Positions 47,414-57,347 of a stretch of DNA of 64,000 bases are shown piece by piece. Position numbers and translations under genes: made by a program. The notes beneath the pieces were generated by a model. It was not told the origin of the DNA, did not search any database, and was given only the letters and a program-made list of their open reading frames with translations. Numbering within the stretch: the stretch's first letter is position 1; the number at the start of each line of letters is the position of its first letter. Source of the DNA: Spinacia oleracea (Eukaryota; Streptophyta; Magnoliopsida; Caryophyllales; Amaranthaceae). The DNA is taken from assembly GCF_020520425.1 (NCBI RefSeq), contig NC_079487.1, positions 111,944,141-112,008,140 on the forward strand, in the 5' to 3' direction.

Positions 47414-47881
47414 GACAATTATCAAAACAAAGATCTCAGAATATCAACACTAACATCATTGAATATCAGAAACACATTATACATGTTTTGCAAGACATGA
47501 ATTGCCTCTCCTGTCTAACCTGACATAAGATCTCAGAATGTCCCCAAGCATCATTGACACAAACCCTATCCCCTAACACTTAGCTCCGGAAGAGCATCAA
47601 TGATGCTAATGGTGCACAAGTGTTATTGGAACATTGGGTTTGAGTCTCAGCAAATGAAAGACTCATCACAGATCAAGCATAACAATAACAATCAACAATG
47701 CATCAGATCACCATGAACTGATCAAAACATAGGGTTTGAACCTCATCAAATGAAAGACTCATCACAGACCTCCACTGATTAATGGGACATGAAGCATTAA
47801 ACAGATCATTAACATGTAGGGTTTCATTTCTCAGACATATTGACACACATCATTGATCAAGTAGTTTCAATACTATCATAT

Positions 47882-47971
47882 CTTTAACATTCTTCTGCCG
47901 AACGGAATGATTGATATTCACATTCCATTGTGTGAAATGACATTCACTCCGTTCGACAAAAGAAGTTAAAG
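47882..47971 (+). other. Foldback 5 (miRNA-precursor-like), copy of foldback 4
   Basis: The duplicate has GCCGAACGGAATG where copy 4 has GCCGAATGGAATG. The change replaces a G-U type pair by a Watson-Crick pair with CCGTTCG in the other arm, so the stem is kept or improved. The tip also differs (TTCACATTCCATTGTGTGAA). Confidence 0.75.
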
Positions 47972-48686
47972 GACAATTATCAAAACAAAGATCTCAGAAT
48001 ATCAACAATCACATCATTGAAGATCACAAACCTCCTAATATTGATCTCAGAATGTCCCTAAGCATCACTAAAACAACTCCAAACCACAAACACTTAGCGC
48101 CCGAGAAATATCATTACTGATACTAATGGCAGCACGAGCATTTGTGGTTAGTTGGACTTGTTCCTCAGCAAAAAAAAGACTCATCATCGATCACAATAAA
48201 TAAAGGGACATTATTGTATCCTAAAGGGACATGCTTGGACATTAAGCATTCAACACCAGGCCACAGTGAGAGGACTGAAATAACTCAAACCCTATCCCCA
48301 AATTATATTCATTTCATGCCTTTACTAATCCAAAACATAGTTATACTGATCAAATCTCATACTCACCAAAGCATCATATTTATCATACACAAAACATACC
48401 ATAAAACAGGGGACATTAAGCCATCAAATCATGTTCATCACACAGACAACATTCCACAAAATTTCATAACCATATGGAAACACCATCATCCAATCATCAT
48501 TATCAATATCAATATCATAACTTAAAATATCTAACATCAACATCCATACAACTAATCACAACATCATCATCCAAACAACAACACCCCTGGCCAACAACAG
48601 ATCACAGTTGTTGGCATCCACCTTATGACTCCACAGCTAGCCAGCATTCAATAAAATGAAAAAAGGGAGAAAGGAGACAGACTTAT

Positions 48687-49924
48687 CTAAGCATCATCAG
48701 ATGCTGAAGCCGATTTTTTTCCCTTTTCTCCTTTCTTTGAGGAGGGATAACCAGATGAAAGTTGTCCTGGAGACCCAACAGCATCACCATTCTCATTTTC
48801 ACACTCTCCAACATACACCAGATCAAATGAATCAGACCCACTTGGTTCCTTGCAATCAATAGGGGACAAACAACATGATTAGTGCCATCATAAAATAACA
48901 GGGGACCATGAATTAAAATCAGATTTAATCAAACAACTCAAAATAAAGTTCCAAATAATTTCAGATCACCATGGTTACCACATGCAATGAGATAAATGAA
49001 AGCAAATCACACAATAATTCCATTAAAATCCAACTAATTTTCGGAATACATCCAGATCCCATTTTTACCCAAAAAATGTGAAATAATATCCCAAATACAT
49101 CCAGATCCCATTTTTAACCACATGCAATGGGAAAACAGATCAACAAAACACATGAATATTCCGATTTTCTTCAACTAATTTCCAAATAGCTCCAAATAAA
49201 ATCAGAACTCAATTTTAACAATATGCAATGAAAAAACAGAGCCCAAAATAAAATCAGAACTCATTTTTAACAACATGCAATGAAAAAACAGAGCACAAAA
49301 TAAAATCAGAACTCAATTTTAACAACATGCAATGAGAAAACAGAGCAAAGAATAACATAAAAAACCCGAATGAATCCAACAAATCTCCAAAAAATCTCCA
49401 AAAAATTCGAACAAATACCAGATCTGCATTTTTAACACATGCAATGGGAAATCAGAGCAACTACTCCAGAAAATAATCCGAGTTTAATGAACAATACTCC
49501 AAATAAATCAAACATTTATCAAATCCCACTTTTTTAGACATGCAAACTTTCATCAAACCATTTTAATAAAACCGACATCAATAACCCTAAATAAATCGCA
49601 AAAAATCAAAATTAATACCTCATCGGAATCTCCTTCACCGAAAAAACGCAGATCTGAGGGAGTGGGTTTCCGATCGTCATATTTTGACTCAACCTCCTCT
49701 CCTGGCTCCACTTCCCTCTTCCGAAACCATTCTTCCAAATAGTTTCGAGTACTCGTATTTTCTTTTTGGGCCAAATACAGATTGTTTTTATATTCGGCGG
49801 AGTAGGAATGCTCGTTATTGGGACAGTTGCACTTGGATCCCCAATCACAGTTGGAATCGGGGATTCTTTGACCAGAAGTTCCCACCCCAGAATCACCTCG
49901 AGTTCTAGACAAAGAAGAACCCAT
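48687..49924 (-). CDS. Second, convergent two-exon ORF of the mariner element, 155 aa
   Basis: I do not recognise this protein. Exon 1, 49924 down to 49619 (102 codons), starts MGSSLSRTRGDSGVGTSG and has a cysteine patch, NCDWGSKCNCPNNEHS (about 25-40), then an alkaline/acidic helix-like part, KENTSTRNYLEEWFRKREVE. Donor GATGAG|GTATTAATT. Exon 2, 48848 down to 48687, after TTGATTGCAAG, continues in frame EPSGSDSFDLVYVGECENEN and ends with a lysine-rich tail, SSKKGEKGKKSASASDDA. The intron is about 770 bp. Transcription would start near the right terminal repeat and run towards the transposase. The splicing is inferred from matching phase and good sites only. It may be a captured host gene or an accessory factor. 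Confidence 0.55.
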
Positions 49925-50643
49925 AAAGTACCAGAAAAACAGAGATCAGCGACGATTAGGGACCAAAAAGGGGACAAAAATAGAGGGGATCTGATCGGAA
50001 AATGATTCCGAGTAATTTTTATGAACGTTTTTCTGCGAAAACGTTTCAGATTTGCGAGATTTGGAGAGGAAAACCCAGATCAGAGGCGGAAAACCTAGGG
50101 TTTTCTCAAGAACAGGGGAGGAATTTTAAGAGAGAGAGAGAGTGAAATAAGAGAGAGAGAGAGATCCGAAGAGGTGAGAGAGAGAAATCAGAATGAGAGG
50201 TGAGGGAGGGATTGTGAGATAGGGACGGGTAATAAAGGGAGGGGGGGTAGGGTTAGGTTAATTAATTAAATAAGGTGGGTGGGGTAAAAGTGGGTGGGAA
50301 AGGGTAGAATCTTAGGGTATTTTTTGTAAATAGTGGGGAATCTTAGGGTAAATTGGTAAAAAAACTATGGCCAAAAATAGTAAAGATTCAGTAGGGGAAG
50401 AACAAAAAGAAATGCTAAAAAAGGAAATGGGAAGAACAAAAAGGAATGGAGGGAGTACTACCTATTAAATTAAATAAGTCAATTCAAGTCCCTTAAACTC
50501 TGTGCCGGTCAAACCGGGTCGAGTATTCCGGGACAGAGGGAGTAATTTGCTTGTTCAACTTCCAACCTCACGATCAAAATGCAAGAACAAAGCCTCAAAT
50601 TTTTACAGTAACAAGCTATCCAAAGAAGTCTAATCTAGCTAGC

Positions 50644-50649
50644 CACGTG
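50644..50649 (+). promoter_or_regulatory. G-box upstream of DUF674 gene 2
   Basis: CACGTG within GCCACGTGTCG, about 80 bases before the TATA box. It is an ABRE/G-box core bound by bZIP or bHLH factors; a stress or light response would be inference. Confidence 0.5.
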
Positions 50650-50721
50650 TCGATGCCTCCTCTTTTATAAGCGCCTTTACTCATTCACTTAAAAAATGAT
50701 CTCCTATTCTTCCTATTGTCC

Positions 50722-50730
50722 TATATAAAT
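50722..50730 (+). promoter_or_regulatory. TATA box of DUF674 gene 2
   Basis: TATATAAAT in TGTCCTATATAAATAGTT, about 105 bases before the ATG, leaving a leader of about 75-80 bases. Confidence 0.7.
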
Positions 50731-50834
50731 AGTTAAATACCCTTTGAGCAAATGCATGCATATCCAAACACAAGAAACAGAAAGCAATTGAAATAGCAGT
50801 ATCAGAAAGCAATTGAATTCACAGTAAGCTGAGG

Positions 50835-51659
50835 ATGGCCGGGAAGGAGGCGCAGATAAGCTTGAAATTGTTGGTAGACACGAAGGCAAACAAGGTTCTG
50901 TTTGCAGAAGCAGGGAAAGAATTTGTGGATTTCATCCTCCACATGATGTCTTTGCCCCTTGGAACTGTTGTCAAACTCTTGAACCAGAAAAAAATGGTGG
51001 GTTGCCTTGGAGATCTCCACAAAAGTGTTGAATCTCTCAACAATCAGTACTTCAACTCAGATCTCAACAAGGATTTAGTACTGAATCCTAAAACAGCGGT
51101 CAATGTTCCTTTGTTGTCACTGAATGAGGCTCCAGCTGCCAACACTAGTCCTAAGAAATTCTACAAGTGTGGTTATTGTGGTAGTTTCAACTCTATAACT
51201 GAACACAGAGGTGCAAAGTGTCCTAATTGTTCCAACCAAATGACTACAGAGGTGAAGTGTGTCGTTGTCGAGACTGCAGGTTCGGCGACATCTTCAAGCG
51301 GAGGAAGTGGGGGATCCGGATATGTAAAGGGAGTAGTGACATACATGGTGATGGATAACTTGGAAGTTAAGCCAATGTCTACCATTTCTGGGATCACACT
51401 CATGAATAGGTTCAATATTAAGGATGTCTCTTCCTTGGCAGAAATGGAGGTTCAAGTTGGTCTCAAAGAGGTAAAATACTTCTTGTTTATGCGTGCATGT
51501 GATTAAATTTCTAGTTATTGAAATTGGGGTAGTTACATTAATTATTTTTGGAATTTGAGTCGTAGATCGATAATGTTTGTGCAGGGATTGGCAATACTGA
51601 AAGCGTCCTTGGAGACCAAAGCTGTGCTGACTCTTGTCTTCCTCGGAAAGAAGATCTAG
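50835..51659 (+). CDS. DUF674 family protein, 236 aa, two exons
   Basis: Exons 50835-51470 and 51585-51659 with a GT-AG intron of 114 bp (AAAGAG|GTAAAATAC ... TTTGTGCAG|GGATTGG). Plant-specific family of unknown function. The N-terminal ISLKLLVDTKANKVLFAEAG then KEFVDFILHMMSLPLG is the DUF674 signature. A zinc-ribbon-like pair of CxxC motifs is intact (C112, C115, C129, C132: YKCGYCGSF...AKCPNCSNQM). A serine/glycine spacer (SSSGGSGGSG) precedes YMVMDNLEVKPMSTISG. Exon 2 encodes GLAILKASLETKAVLTLVFL then GKKI. Intron phase and position are the same as in the gene at 36854, so they are duplicates. TATA box and G-box lie upstream. Confidence 0.93.
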
Positions 51660-52413
51660 TGTGTTCAAGATTTCATATGTTTTAAATATCTAATGGGATT
51701 ATGCATAATGTATATATATATATGCATGTAATTGTATGGTGGAATTTGCATTTTGGATGATTAGGCATGCATATATCGGGATCACCTGATGTTTAGGTAT
51801 CTTTTGCTGAAGATGATGCATGTACTAATCGATCTTAGAATTGAAGTTTATGGTTTCATGTTTTTAGGATAATAGGATGGGAATCTGCCTTTTGTGGTGT
51901 TGATGTTGTAAAGTTAACCCAGCTTGCATGTTGTAATACTAGTATATCAATATATGTTTGATGTATGCATCCGAAAGTACTATTCGTTTTTGTAATAATG
52001 GTGTTGGGGCATAAAAGAGTAATCCGGCCTGTAATGATTAATAGACGAATAGTACTAATTACCAAGAAATTTTGAGGATTGATCTTTGAGCTACATTAGT
52101 CAAAGTAGATGGTCGAAAATTTAATACAAAAAAAATAAACATCGGACAGATTAATTTGTGTTAGTAGAGTAATTATGTCAAAATTTTGCTTGTTTATTCC
52201 TATTCTAGTGTATGTATATTTATCTCTAGTTCTCTATTTCCACATTTGCTCGTTTATACTCCCACCCTTCGTTTCTTCTTGTTATTTACGTTTTTTTATT
52301 GGGTATTTCAAAATATTCTTTACATTTCCTTTTATATTACTTTATCACATAAATGCTTTAATAGTCTATTAAAATTTGTGTCGAATGATTATTTTAACCA
52401 ATTAATTTCCTTT
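51660..52413. other. 3' flank of DUF674 gene 2, non-coding
   Basis: Likely 3' UTR, then AT-rich sequence with no recognised feature up to the LINE target duplication. Confidence 0.5.
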
Positions 52414-52436
52414 TGTCATTTAATATCTCAACTCCG

Positions 52437-52548
52437 CCTGCGAGTGTCGCGTATGCGGCATTCACCTGCGAGTGTCGCGTATGCGGCATTCACCTGCGAG
52501 TGTCGCGTATGCGGCATTCACCTGTGAGTGTCGCGTATGCGGCATTCA
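52437..52548 (+). repeat. 28-bp tandem repeat, 4 copies, at the LINE 5' end
   Basis: CCTGCGAGTGTCGCGTATGC plus GGCATTCA starts at 52437, 52465, 52493 and 52521; the last copy has CTGTGAG. There is no spacer, so it is a simple 5'-UTR tandem repeat. Confidence 0.92.
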
Positions 52549-52869
52549 CTGCCGGTTCCAAGTCCGGATAAAGGAGGAGGGTTGCGGTAGGTTAGTGGCG
52601 GCCAGCGGTAAAACTAAGTCATATATCATGACATGAATCGACAATGGAATATCGTGGGGGCGTCCCCTTCTCAGCGACGCGCTACACCTCTTGCGCTCGG
52701 GTATAGTGAAAAATATGTGAGGGTTGCTAGGTCGTCGCCCAGAAGCGGCACGCCACCCTACACCTGGGGGTGGTGTCAAATATGCAAGGGTGCGCTACAC
52801 TTTCTAGGCCCAGGTGTAGTGGAAAATATGCAAGGGTTGCTAGGCCGTCGCCCGGAAGCGGGTGGCGTT

Positions 52870-55740
52870 AACTATCCAAGGTTTCATGGTAAGGGCAGGG
52901 GTAAGAGCAAGGTAGTAGGATGTGTTTTGGGACTTGGAACATTGTCTCTTTGACAGGGAGATCATTCGAAGTAGTAGAGATTATGAGAAGAGGAGAATTA
53001 ATATATTATGTTTGCAGGAGACTAAGTGGGTTGGAAACAAGACAAGAAAAATAGCTCTATGGGGTTATAAGCTTTGGTATTCGGGAAAAACTAGGGGTAG
53101 GAATAGGGTAGGTATCCTTATTGACCGAGAATATATTGATGATGTAGTGGACGTGTCACGAAAGAGTGACTGAATTATGAGTATTAAGCTTGTGATAGGG
53201 GATAAAGTTGTAACTATTGTGAGTGCCTATGCACCACAAGTAGGACTAGATGGTTCAACTAGACAAGAATTTTGGAGGATTTAGAAGAAGTGGTGCAACG
53301 TGTCCCTAGAAGTGGGAAACTGATCATTGGTGGGGATCTCAACGGACAGGTAGACTCGAGTCGCGATGGATTTAAAAGCATTCATGGTGGTTTTGGGGGG
53401 ATCGGAATGAAGCGGGAAATGTTATTTTGGATTTTGCATGACTTGGGAATAATGAACACTTGGTTTGAGAAAAGAGACTCTCACCTAGTAACTTATAGGA
53501 GTGGAGATAATACGAGTCAGATTGACTTCTTTTTAGTAAGGAATGCTTTGAGACAGTGCTACACTAATTGTAAGGGTGATTCGGGGTGAGAGTACAACAA
53601 CCCAACATAGACTTGTGGTACTTGATTTTCGAGGTAGAAGTTATATAAGGAGGAGCAAACCACTAGTGGAGCCTAGGATCAAGTGGTGGAAACTTCAAGG
53701 GGAGCAACAACTAAAATTCGTGGAAAAGTGGCAAGTGAAGGTATTTGGGCCGGTGATAAGGATTTGGATATAGACTCATTATGGACAAGAATGGAGCACA
53801 CCATAAAGGGAGTGGAAAAAGAAGTCCTAGGGGAATCTAAAGGAATCATGCCACCAAGTAAGGACACATCTTGTTGGAACAAAGTTGTACAACAAGCTAT
53901 AAAGAGCAAACGAGAATGCTATAAAGAGTTGGGAAAATGTAGAAGTGATGAGAACTACGAGAAGTACAAGGAGGCTAAAAGGGAAGCAAAGAAGGTCGTA
54001 AGAGAGGCTAGAGCAAAGGTGAAGCAAGATCTTTATGCAAGATTGGATACAAAAGAAGGGGAAAAAGACATCTATAGACTTGCTCGAATGAGAGATAGAA
54101 AGACGCGAGATATCGGGAGGATTAAATGTGTGAAAGATGTTGATCAAAAAGTTTTGGTAAGAGATAAGGAAATCAAGGATAGATGGAAGTTCTACTTTGA
54201 TAACTTGTTCAACGGGGATCAAGGACGCGATATTGGGGATACAAATATCTCTCGAGATATGGTTAACCTAGACTTTATGCGAAGAATTCAAAAGAGAAAA
54301 GTCGAATGGCACTGAATGATGGGACGCAAGAGGGCAGTGGAGCCCGATGGTATACCTATCGAAGTATGGAGATGCTTGGGAGAGAGAGGGTTGTATGGTT
54401 AACAACTCTTTTCAACAAGATTTGGGGAAGTAATAGGATGCCATTAGAGTGGAGGAAAAGTACTATCATCCCCTTGTACAAGAATAAGGGTGATGTCCAG
54501 GATTGTGTCAACTATCGAGAAATCAAAATAATGAGTCATACTATGAAACTTTGGGAGTGGATTATTGAGCAAAGATTGAGGAGAACTGTGAAAATTTCGG
54601 AGAACCAGTTTGGATTTATGCCGGGGAGATCGACTATGGAGGTCATTTATCTTATAAGGCAACTAATGGAGAATTATCGGGATAAGAAGAAGGATTTGCA
54701 TATGGTTTTCATTGATTTGGAGAAGGCGTATGATAAGGTACCAAGGGAAATTCTTTGGTGGGCATTAAGTAGGAAAGGAATTACGAGGAAGTATATTGAT
54801 ATCATCATGGACATGTATGAGGGAGCTAGCACGAGTGTGAGAACTAGTGTTGGTAAGGCCGAAGAATTCCCCTTTACGATTGGAGTGCATCAAAGTTCCG
54901 CACTTAGCCCGTTTATTTATACTATAGTCATTCAAGATTGTATACCCTGGTGTATGATGTTTGCAGATAATATTGTGTTGATTGATGAAACAAAAGAAGG
55001 AGTGGAAAGTAAGTTGGAGTTATGGAGACAAACTTTGGAATCTCGGGGTTTTAGGCTGAGTAGAAACAAGACGGAATATATGGAATATAAGTTTAGTGGA
55101 GTACAAGATAGAGAGACAGGGCGATTAACTTAGATGGGAAAATTGTCCAAGGCTCTGAAATGTTCCGTTATTTAGGATCTGTTATCCAAAAGGATGGAGA
55201 ATTGGATGGCGATGTGGCCCATAGAAGCAAAGCAGGTTGGTTGAAGTGGAAAGGTGTCACGGGGTTCCTATGTGATTCAGGCATGCCCCAAAGATTGAAG
55301 GGAAAATTTTACCGTACAACAATTCGACCGGATTTGTTATACGATATGGAATGTTGGGCAGTGAAACATTGTCACGTACACAAGATGAATGTGACGGAGA
55401 TGCACATGTTACGTTGGATTTGTGGGCATACAAGAAAAGATCGTTTGAGGAATGAGATTATTAGGAAGAAAGTAGGGGTTGCACCGATTGAGTTTAAGAT
55501 GATGGAAAATCGTTTAAGATGGTTTGGGCATGTAAGTAGAAGATCAAGTGATGCCCCGGTTATGAGGATATAAGGGTGGCAAAGTGATAGAATTGCAAGG
55601 GGTAGGGGAAGACCTAAGAAAATTTGGAGGAAGGTGATTGAGCACGATATGAGCTTTCTTGGGATTGAGGAAAATATGGCGTTGGATAGGACAGAGTGGA
55701 GGGAGAGAATATACATTGATGACTTCATTTGACTTATACA
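52870..55740 (+). pseudogene. RTE LINE ORF: endonuclease and reverse transcriptase, multiply broken
   Basis: Fragments in several frames give the apurinic-type endonuclease, INILCLQETKWVGNKTRKIA (about 53000), VSAYAPQVGLDG (53220), LIIGGDLNGQVDSSRDGF (53320) and SHLVTYRSGDNTSQIDFFLV (53480), then the [21 protein letters not shown] (54450), [16 protein letters not shown] (54600), [16 protein letters not shown] (54700) and RLRWFGHVSRRS near the C-terminus (55510). The catalytic box is FADN instead of FADD (54960), which alone would kill the enzyme. Stops near 53171, 53587, 54313, 55131 and 55571 and frameshifts confirm loss. Confidence 0.92.
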
Positions 55741-56326
55741 CCTTTCATTTTTCAGTTTCTTTCTATTTTTCATTTTTATTTTTATTTATTTTTATTTTTT
55801 TATTTTATTTAAAATTCTATAATTTTTTTAAAAAATTTTAAATGCTATTTTAAAATGTACTTATTTTACTTATTTATTTATTTTAAACTTTACTTATTTT
55901 TTATCATTTCTCACAATATTTTTTCTATATATATGCATTTTTCTCTGATCTTACTTTCATTAATTCCACTTTATGTTCTTTGTTTTTTTCTTCTTTTTTA
56001 CTTCCTGCTCCTTTTTGGTTTGATTGGTGACAATGACGATCTCCTACGACGATTCACGTTAGCCGACCCCAAATCATTTTGGGACTAAGGCTTTATTGTT
56101 GTTGTTGTTGTCATTTAATCTCTCACACTTTTTTATTTGGACATTAAATTTTTCTCATTTTTCAATATCAGAATTATGATAATAGAGAAAATATTATAAA
56201 TAAACGTAATTTTTCTTGTTTAAATAAAAAAAATATAGAGAAATCTCAATGTATATTAATTAGTCGTTAATAAACGTGTGAAAGATCAAACGTAAGGGGA
56301 AAAAAAAGGAGGAGCAATTCGGAGTA

Positions 56327-56867
56327 CTAAAAAACGAGGGAGGCTACATCGCTGGTAACCAGCGACACAATTACTCCATACCCGGGGTAAAATGGTAATT
56401 TCCGCTCAAGAGTTGAAAAGTCAAACAAAGTATTATGTATGGGCAACAATGATAGTAATTAGTACAACAATGACAGTATTTTAATACAACAATGACAGTA
56501 TTTATGCAAACGATGACAATACTTATATAACACTTGTATACATACTTTTGCTCATTCATTTAATATGCAACACTTTTATCCATTCATTTAAGTGGTCTCT
56601 TTACTTTTTATATTTAATTACAGTTGTATACATAATTTCCTTTTTTTGGGTGATTGTGACAGTATTTTAATACAACAATGACAGTATATATACAACAATG
56701 ACAATACTTATATTACAAATGACAGTATATACCAAGTTAGCAACACTTTTACACATTTATTTAAAGGTGGGCCATGTTTCTAATTTTTTTTATTTTTTTT
56801 ATTTTAAAGGTGGGTATGGGGTAATATGTTGCTGGTTACCAGCGATGTAGCCTCCCTCCTCAAAAAC
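56327..56867. mobile_element. Mutator-type MITE, 523 bp, 9-bp TSD
   Basis: 56336-56858 has near-perfect inverted ends of about 28 bp, GAGGGAGGCTACATCGCTGG / CCAGCGATGTAGCCTCCCTC. Nine-base flanks CTAAAAAAC and CTCAAAAAC differ at one base. Long termini and a 9-bp duplication fit Mutator-like MITEs. The interior repeats CAACAATGACAGTAT several times. Confidence 0.8.
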
Positions 56868-57014
56868 CTTTAAATGTTTACTGCATCAATTACCTTTTGA
56901 TGTTCCGCTAGAGATAAACCAAACACTTTACTGTAAATGAAGCATAGGGAATAACTGAAGCATAGGGAATAGCTCAAATCAGCCGCCCATGCGATGCTAT
57001 AATTAAATCAGTAA

Positions 57015-57347
57015 CTAGTTTTTAGGCCCGGGCGATGCCCCGGGTTACTGCATTAGTAACATTTATATTATTCTTATTTCGTATTTTGAAAATATTATTA
57101 ATCAATTCATTTTTATTACATTTATTAGTATATATATTTTTTTTTTACAATGAAAGCATGTAACGTGTTATAGCTCAATGGTAAACACTTCATTGTTTAA
57201 ACGTGAAGTCGCGGGTTCGAATCTTATACATGCTCCATTTCTAAGTTTTTAAATATATGAAGTGTATGTGAAATGAAATATTCACAAACAGAGCGCCACG
57301 TGACACATAAACTTCTATAGAAACGCCTTTTAAATATATAGTATAGA
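57015..57347 (-). mobile_element. Mini-Helitron, 333 bp
   Basis: On the minus strand it starts TCTATACTATATATTTAAAA at 57347, preceded by A, includes GTGTCACGTGGCGCTC, and ends with the hairpin CCCGGGGCATCGCCCGGG, CCTAAAAA and CTAG (57018-57015), then T. It carries a tRNA-like sequence. Confidence 0.85.
57156..57237 (+). tRNA. tRNA-like sequence (probable pseudogene) inside the mini-Helitron
   Basis: An A-box-like TAGCTCAATGG (57171-57181) and B-box-like GGTTCGAATCT (57214-57224) are correctly spaced for RNA polymerase III. GCATGTA at the 5' end can pair with TACATGC at the 3' end, followed by T and CCA. CTTCA/TGAAG makes an anticodon-type stem, but its loop is 11 bases, and about 8 extra bases sit between the acceptor and D arm, with weak T-stem pairing. 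So it is not a standard functional tRNA; no anticodon is assigned. Some plant SINEs have such heads. Confidence 0.45.

Larger units (their letters stand above)
46873..47988 (+). repeat. 558-bp tandem duplication
   Basis: 46873-47430 and 47431-47988 are near-identical; for example TTGAATATCAGAAACACATT recurs at 46901 and 47459. Each copy contains a transcript-like module and one foldback (47324 and 47882). Confidence 0.88.
46353..48190 (+). repeat. Four diverged copies of a 'CTCAGAATGTCCC...GACTCATC' module
   Basis: The module begins (A/G)ATCTCAGAATGTCCC at about 46353, 46973, 47531 and 48031, continues with an AACACTTAGC(T/G)C segment, a small ATCAATGATGCTAATGG hairpin and ends ...GAAAGACTCATCACAGATC. 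AAACCC and GGGTTT at its two sides can pair, so each module is itself a weak foldback. Copies 2 and 3 are within the exact 558-bp duplication; 1 and 4 are older. Confidence 0.75.
43605..50457 (+). mobile_element. Complete plant mariner-like element, 6849 bp
   Basis: 43607-50455, flanked by TA on both sides. Left terminus CTCCCTCCATTCCCTTTTGT followed by TCTTCCC; right terminus is the inverse, GGGAAGAACAAAAAGGAATG then GAGGGAG. It carries a full-length transposase (44153-45799), a convergent two-exon ORF (48687-49924) and a set of long foldbacks between them. Its CTCCCTCC termini are of the Stowaway type, as expected of the source of mobility for those MITEs. Most plant mariner elements are shorter with one gene, so the size and extra content are unusual. 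Confidence 0.95.
43362..50544. mobile_element. Stowaway MITE split by the mariner element
   Basis: The left half, 43364-43606, begins CTCCCTCCGTCCCGGAATAC. The right half, 50456-50542, ends GTATTCCGGGACAGAGGGAG, its inverse. TA flanks both ends (43362-43363 and 50543-50544). Together they give a MITE of about 330 bp into which the autonomous-looking mariner element inserted at a TA. Confidence 0.9.
52414..56125 (+). mobile_element. RTE-type LINE, full-length but decayed; TSD about 17 bp
   Basis: The duplication TGTCATTTAAT(A/C)TCTCA flanks it at 52414-52430 and 56109-56125 (one mismatch). The 3' end, GCCGACCCCAAATCATTTTG then GGACTAAGGCTTTATTG and a (TTG)n tail, is typical of plant RTE LINEs, which end in a short repeat rather than poly(A). 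The 5' end has a 28-bp tandem repeat. About 3.7 kb, close to complete. Confidence 0.9.

Noticed and set aside
49612-50005. Alternative frames overlapping the second mariner ORF
   Set aside because: They lack in-phase splice continuation; the frame starting at 49924 joins a second exon in phase.
52437-52548. Short regular repeats that could suggest a CRISPR array
   Set aside because: The four 28-bp units are directly adjacent with no spacers and lie in the 5' UTR of a plant LINE.
57156-57237. A functional tRNA gene
   Set aside because: The anticodon loop is too long and the acceptor/D-arm spacing is wrong, so it is listed only as tRNA-like.
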